DNA of 18,262 nt. Origin: an uncultured Oscillospiraceae bacterium. GTDB taxonomy: Bacteria > Bacillota > Clostridia > Oscillospirales > Ruminococcaceae. This document shows, piece after piece, positions 15,290 through 18,262 of this stretch. Position numbers and translations under genes: made by a program. Each line of letters begins with the position of its first letter. The first letter of the stretch is position 1. Under the pieces are notes generated by a model. The model was not told where the DNA came from. It worked only from the letters and a program-made list of their open reading frames with translations, and ran no database searches. The DNA is taken from NCBI GenBank assembly GCA_934488695.1, contig CAKSSH010000032.1, forward strand, positions 1-18,262. Reading direction: 5' to 3'.

Positions 15290-16345
15290 ATGAAACGAAG
15301 AGGAAGTCTGCTTTGCAGCTTGCTGCTTGCGGGGGCTCTTTTGACCGGGTGCGGCCAAAAGGGCAGTCACGGGAGTTTTTATAATTACGATTTAACGAAT
15401 TATGTTACGCTCGGAGATTATAAGACGGTGCATTATTCGCCTGCCGTCACGACGGTTGAAGAGCAGGAGATTACGGAGAAAATTCGGCAGACAATGCAGG
15501 AGCAGGGGCTGGTTCGGCAGCAGGAAAGCGGCGGGCCTATTTGTTCCGGTGACACGGCCGTTATTGATTTTACCGGGTACATAGACGGAAAGAAATTTGA
15601 AGACGGAACTGCGCAGGGTTATAGTCTTAAAATAGGGTCCGGAGAATTTATTGCAGGCTTTGAGACCGGGCTTATCGGAAAAAAACAGGGCGAAAAAGCA
15701 ACCCTGAACCTGCAGTTTCCCGCAAGCTACCGCCCGAAGACATATGCCGGCAAGGCCGTTCGCTTTGAGGTGACAATTCAAAAGATTTTAACTTCGGTTT
15801 ACCCCGAGCTTACTGATGAAGTGGCCGCCGATCTTTCCGGCGGAGAGAGCGCGGAGGCTTATCGTCAAACCGTTCGGCAACAATTGCAGCGGGAAAAGGA
15901 GGCGCTTGCCGATGACTTGAATCGGACCCATCTGATTCAAGCGGTGGTGGAGTGCTGCACCATTCAAAAATATCCCAAAAAAGAGATGTCATTGTATCGG
16001 CAGCAGTCCCTGCAGGCATATACCGATTATGCCGCCAATCAAAGCATGACGCTGGAGAGTATGCTGAGCTACAGTGGAATGACGCGCAAACAATTAGATG
16101 AGCAGATTCAACAAGCTTCCGAGGAGCAGGTTGCGCAGGAAATGGTGTTTTTGGCCATTGCCGACCGTGAGGAAATTGTGCTTTCGGAGGAAGAATATCG
16201 TGAGGGGCTTGGCCGGTATCAGGAGAAATACGGGTATGCTTCTCAAACCACAATGATAGAGCATTACGGTGAAGACCGTATCCGAGGGCTGATTTTGATT
16301 GATAAAGTAATTGACTATATTGGGTCGTCGGTGGCCAAGGGGTAA
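15290..16345 (+). CDS. Trigger-factor-like FKBP-type peptidyl-prolyl isomerase lipoprotein
   Basis: Predicted surface-anchored foldase of 351 residues that isomerises X-Pro bonds or chaperones exported proteins. A type II signal peptide ends with lipobox LTGC (Cys21). An FKBP/trigger-factor M domain spans about residues 80-170: GDTAVIDFTGYIDGKKFEDG, IGSGEFIAGFETGLIG, and LQFPASY followed by AGKAVRFEVTI. A long helical C-terminal region (about 175-345) resembles the trigger factor C domain. The ribosome-binding N domain of cytosolic trigger factor is absent and replaced by the signal peptide. ATG 15290 follows GGAGGG at 15274-15279 and lies downstream of a promoter. It heads a cluster with the two next genes (gaps of 3 and 28 nt). 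The client is unknown; PrsA-like work at the cell surface is inference. Confidence 0.85.
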   Translation: MKRRGSLLCSLLLAGALLTGCGQKGSHGSFYNYDLTNYVTLGDYKTVHYSPAVTTVEEQEITEKIRQTMQEQGLVRQQESGGPICSGDTAVIDFTGYIDGKKFEDGTAQGYSLKIGSGEFIAGFETGLIGKKQGEKATLNLQFPASYRPKTYAGKAVRFEVTIQKILTSVYPELTDEVAADLSGGESAEAYRQTVRQQLQREKEALADDLNRTHLIQAVVECCTIQKYPKKEMSLYRQQSLQAYTDYAANQSMTLESMLSYSGMTRKQLDEQIQQASEEQVAQEMVFLAIADREEIVLSEEEYREGLGRYQEKYGYASQTTMIEHYGEDRIRGLILIDKVIDYIGSSVAKG

Positions 16346-16348
16346 GTC

Positions 16349-16732
16349 ATGCGAAACGATTATATTATGGACATGATTGAGGATTTCGGGCAGCTGCTGC
16401 AGCGCATAACGAATAAATCCTCACAATATGAAGAGGTGTCGACTGTCAACCACGATGAAAAATTGGGACAGGCCGGCTTGCTTGGGCTGATGCTCAAACG
16501 TATGTGCGCTGCCGGGGAAATCAATGAGGCTGAAAATCGCTTGTTTGAGGCTCTGGAGGAAAATCCTCAGCCGGACTACTTTTATGTGGCCTTGGATTTT
16601 TATAAGGAGCTGTCCGGTTATTCGGCACAGCGTCTGACACAGTGTGATTTTTCAGAAAAAGAAATTCAAGACGGCGTGCAGGCGGTTATTCGTTTGGCCT
16701 CCGAGAATCAAATACGACCCGAAGAGCTTTAA
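16349..16732 (+). CDS. Small uncharacterised protein, DUF6483-like
   Basis: A 127-residue soluble, acidic and probably all-helical protein starting MRNDYIMDMIEDFGQLLQRI. That opening (xxDYIMxxIExxxxxL) resembles the clostridial DUF6483 family, a match from memory that I hold loosely. The middle (GLLGLMLKRMCAAGEINEAENRLFEAL) reads like a pair of TPR-type helices, so a protein-binding role is possible, but no catalytic motif is visible. No signal peptide or membrane segment is seen. The start follows AAGGGG and is only 3 nt from the stop of the PPIase gene, so the two are almost certainly co-transcribed and perhaps coupled. Its function is unknown. Confidence 0.7.
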   Translation: MRNDYIMDMIEDFGQLLQRITNKSSQYEEVSTVNHDEKLGQAGLLGLMLKRMCAAGEINEAENRLFEALEENPQPDYFYVALDFYKELSGYSAQRLTQCDFSEKEIQDGVQAVIRLASENQIRPEEL

Positions 16733-16760
16733 ATCCATTTCCAAGGGAGAGCAAATATCC

Positions 16761-17168
16761 ATGAACTATGAAAAATCCTGTGGAGCCGTTATTTATCGAA
16801 TGGCTCAAAATCCGCGTTTTCTACTGATTCGGCAGGCGCGTAACGGAAGCTGGTCTTTTCCGAAAGGCCATGTTGAAAAGGAAGAAAGCGAATTGGAAAC
16901 AGCCGTTCGCGAGGTACAGGAGGAGGTTGGACTGACCGTTTCGCCGATTCCGAATTTTCGACGGGTGATTCATTATTGTCCTCGTTTAAACACCGAAAAA
17001 GACGTGGTTTATTTTTTGTCCGAGGTGCGGCAGGCAACCGTATCGCTGCAAAAAGAAGAGGTCAGCGATTATTGCTGGGCGGAGCTGGAGTGCGCTCTGC
17101 GGATTTTGTCATTTGAAAACGACAGGCAGGTTCTGCGCGACGCGGCAGATTTTTTAACCGCTCGATAA
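16761..17168 (+). CDS. Nudix hydrolase, Ap4A-hydrolase-like
   Basis: A 135-residue Nudix protein that probably hydrolyses a nucleoside-diphosphate-linked compound. The Nudix box G-x5-E-x7-R-E-V-x-E-E-x-G-L is complete, starting at GHVEKEE and running through REVQEEVGL, just after the SFPKGH segment. The N-terminal EKSCGAVIYR and the WSFPKGHVE context resemble bis(5'-nucleosyl)-tetraphosphatase-type members, which clear Ap4A; substrate assignment within Nudix families is unreliable. ATG 16761 follows AAGGGAGA (16743-16750). An in-frame extension back to 16644 would run into the preceding gene and lacks family similarity. It is the third gene of the cluster, 28 nt after its neighbour. Confidence 0.88.
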   Translation: MNYEKSCGAVIYRMAQNPRFLLIRQARNGSWSFPKGHVEKEESELETAVREVQEEVGLTVSPIPNFRRVIHYCPRLNTEKDVVYFLSEVRQATVSLQKEEVSDYCWAELECALRILSFENDRQVLRDAADFLTAR

Positions 17169-17393
17169 GCAGCCCCCGGAACGCTGTAATTGCTGCGGTT
17201 GGTGCTCGGCATCAAAAAATGCACTGCGATCGATGCAATTTTCGCAGCAGGAGAGCTTGAGTGTTTGACGGCCGGATAAAAGCGGCTGCCATCTCTTTTA
17301 AAGCTGCACCAAAATCTCGGCACGTTTGCAACAGCTGCAGCCTTGCCACAACGGAAAAGCTGCGGAGAAAACATTTTTTGACCGGATTTATTT
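17169..17393 (+). other. Long 3' untranslated stretch after the Nudix gene
   Basis: There is no convincing gene in these 225 nt before the terminator at 17394-17430. A weak GTG-started frame at 17261 runs straight through that terminator and is not credible. Small inverted repeats are present, such as CTGCGA with TCGCAG around 17225-17247. It may be a long 3' UTR or an RNA gene; I cannot separate these. Confidence 0.3.
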
Positions 17394-17430
17394 CCCGTAT
17401 CAAGCTCCGCTTTGATACGGGGATTTTTTT
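17394..17430 (+). terminator. Intrinsic terminator downstream of the Nudix gene
   Basis: CCCGTATCAA (17394-17403) and TTGATACGGG (17412-17421) form a perfect 10-bp stem with an 8-nt loop, followed by a T7 run at 17424-17430. It is the likely end of the transcript starting at 15259. Confidence 0.82.
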
Positions 17431-17650
17431 GGGGAAACGAACCGAAAGACGGGTGCTTTTGTTAAACGAATAATCCGGTTGTTTTTTGTAGCCTTGCATA
17501 GCGTTGCCGCAAGGCCTTATGAAAAGAACTGCCGTTTAATATCGCTAACTGAACTGATGTGCGCTGAATCAAAGGAACAATTAGGATTGCTTTATAAGTC
17601 GAAACGGAAAAAGCGTGTACAAGGGACGTCCTTGCGCGCAGAACAAGCAA
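17431..17650. other. Intergenic region without a recognisable gene
   Basis: Short frames exist on both strands, but none has a good ribosome binding site or recognisable product. A 7-bp inverted repeat, GCCTTGC (17491-17497) with GCAAGGC (17509-17515), and CAAGG/CCTTG around 17620-17635 are the only structures noted. The composition drifts towards AT-rich to the right. Confidence 0.35.
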
Positions 17651-17751
17651 ATTTGCAAGATTCGTGCGGAAAAATCGCGAAAAGATTGCGGAATAAAAAA
17701 TCGCGAAAGCTGCGTGGAATAAACAATTTGTGAAATGCGTGCGAAAAAATA
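17651..17751. repeat. Degenerate 26-nt tandem repeats
   Basis: Three consecutive 26-nt units at 17674-17699, 17700-17725 and 17726-17751 align as AT(C/T)(G)(C/T)GAAA, then a TGCG-containing middle, then an A-rich end. A shorter 23-nt copy at 17651-17673 precedes them. Units one and two share ATCGCGAAA at the start and GGAATAAA near the end; the third is more diverged. They lie directly beside the minus-strand terminator, whose U-tract falls in the last unit. Confidence 0.55.
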
Positions 17752-17796
17752 CAAAAAAGAACGCGGGGGAGCCTTCTTACTGAAGGCTCCCCCCGC
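17744..17796 (-). terminator. Terminator of the S24 repressor gene
   Basis: A GC-rich hairpin pairs GCGGGGGAGCCTTC (17763-17776) with 17782-17796 around a TTACT loop, with a single bulged C. Read on the minus strand it is followed by the U-rich complement of 17744-17760. On the plus strand no T-run follows, so the direction is minus. It lies about 110 nt after the repressor stop. Confidence 0.8.
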
Positions 17797-17905
17797 GGGT
17801 TAAATTGCTTTGTTATCCGGCTGTTTGTTGGCTACAAGCCATATTGATGACGCAGTCTCCCCTTTGCAACTGTGCTTTTGGGGCACGCCAAAAGACGATT
17901 GAAGC

Positions 17906-18262
17906 TTATACGGAGGGGAACGGTGTGACATCAATAACACGACCGATAACCTTAAACGAATCGTCTTCACCCAGCGGAATATCACGGTAAGCGGGATTTA
18001 AGGAACGCAACACGATCCGTCTGCCGTTTCGGACAAGCTTTTTGCACAAGGCATCGCCGTTTAAAATAAACACGCCGATTTGATTTTCATCCAAAACCTC
18101 CTGCTGCTGGACCCAAACCACATCCCCATCCTGAATACGCGGCATCATGCTGTCTCCGTGAATGGCAACACCGAAATCTGCTTGTGCCGGGATCTCTTCA
18201 GTCATCGTGATGTCACGGTATGCGGCGTCCTCTAAATATTCGCCGGTGCCTGCCGAAGCGGC
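17906..18262 (-). CDS. LexA-like S24 family self-cleaving repressor, C-terminal part
   Basis: The 5' part of the gene lies beyond the right edge; 118 residues are visible. The frame is open to the window end, so an internal Met at 18205 is not the true start. The visible part opens with AASAGTGEYL, whose Ala-Gly (about 18248-18253) is the expected autocleavage bond. The serine of the Ser-Lys dyad is in HGDSMMPRI and the lysine is in ALCKKLVRNG. The strands VVWVQQQEVL and IGVFILNGD are typical of peptidase S24. The sequence looks more like phage-type or XRE-family repressors (HTH plus S24) than canonical LexA, but the DNA-binding domain is not visible. Such proteins derepress targets when RecA filaments trigger cleavage, or by other stress. 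Its own terminator is at 17744-17796. Confidence 0.85.
   Translation of the reverse strand, partial: AASAGTGEYLEDAAYRDITMTEEIPAQADFGVAIHGDSMMPRIQDGDVVWVQQQEVLDENQIGVFILNGDALCKKLVRNGRRIVLRSLNPAYRDIPLGEDDSFKVIGRVIDVTPFPSV

Noticed and set aside
17261..17473. GTG-started 70-residue frame after the Nudix gene
   Set aside because: It runs through a clear intrinsic terminator and has no recognisable product.
17479..17733. 84-residue plus-strand frame running into the tandem repeats
   Set aside because: No promoter or ribosome binding site, and its C-terminal part is made of repeat units.
17651..17751. CRISPR array interpretation of the 26-nt repeats
   Set aside because: The units are contiguous and degenerate with no spacers, and no cas gene is nearby.

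Overview
The window looks like a chromosomal segment of a low-to-mid GC Gram-positive anaerobe of class Clostridia, probably near the Oscillospiraceae/Ruminococcaceae. This is inferred from near-consensus sigma-A promoters, AGGAGG-type ribosome binding sites, an AddAB (not RecBCD) nuclease, an HPr with both His15 and Ser46, and two lipoproteins with Gram-positive-style lipoboxes. No mobile element, CRISPR array, tRNA or rRNA was seen.

Layout. (1) 1-258, minus: the N-terminal part of a TVP38/TMEM64 (VTT-domain) membrane protein, with its promoter at 289-317. (2) 420-5712, plus: a complete branched-chain amino acid ABC transporter operon, livJ-livH-livM-livG-livF. It sits behind a consensus promoter and a roughly 400-nt leader holding two terminator-like hairpins and a doubtful small ORF. 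A 19-bp hairpin terminator ends the operon. (3) 5713-5984: an intergenic stretch rich in inverted repeats, then a consensus promoter. (4) 5985-12738, plus: addB-addA, the two-subunit helicase-nuclease that processes double-strand breaks. (5) 12777-14959, minus: uvrC (excision repair) behind ptsH (HPr). addA and uvrC converge on one hairpin that contains both stop codons. (6) 15224-17430, plus: a promoter and a three-gene cluster of trigger-factor-like PPIase lipoprotein, small uncharacterised protein (DUF6483-like) and Nudix hydrolase. (7) 17169-17905: a long stretch without a convincing gene. It holds a plus-strand terminator, degenerate 26-nt tandem repeats and a minus-strand terminator. (8) 17906-18262, minus: the C-terminal part of a LexA-like S24 self-cleaving repressor, cut by the window edge.

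How the genes work together. The liv genes form one uptake machine: LivJ captures the amino acid outside, LivH and LivM form the channel, LivG and LivF hydrolyse ATP. AddAB and UvrC both act in DNA repair but are on opposite strands with separate control. HPr links to sugar transport and carbon regulation and has no PTS partner gene here.

Most coding content is ordinary housekeeping. The parts worth a second look are non-coding: the liv leader, where one frame is extremely rich in Leu/Ile/Val codons right before a terminator-like hairpin; the structured spacer before addB; and the 26-nt repeats near the right end. I see no clear evidence of a wholly new multi-gene system.
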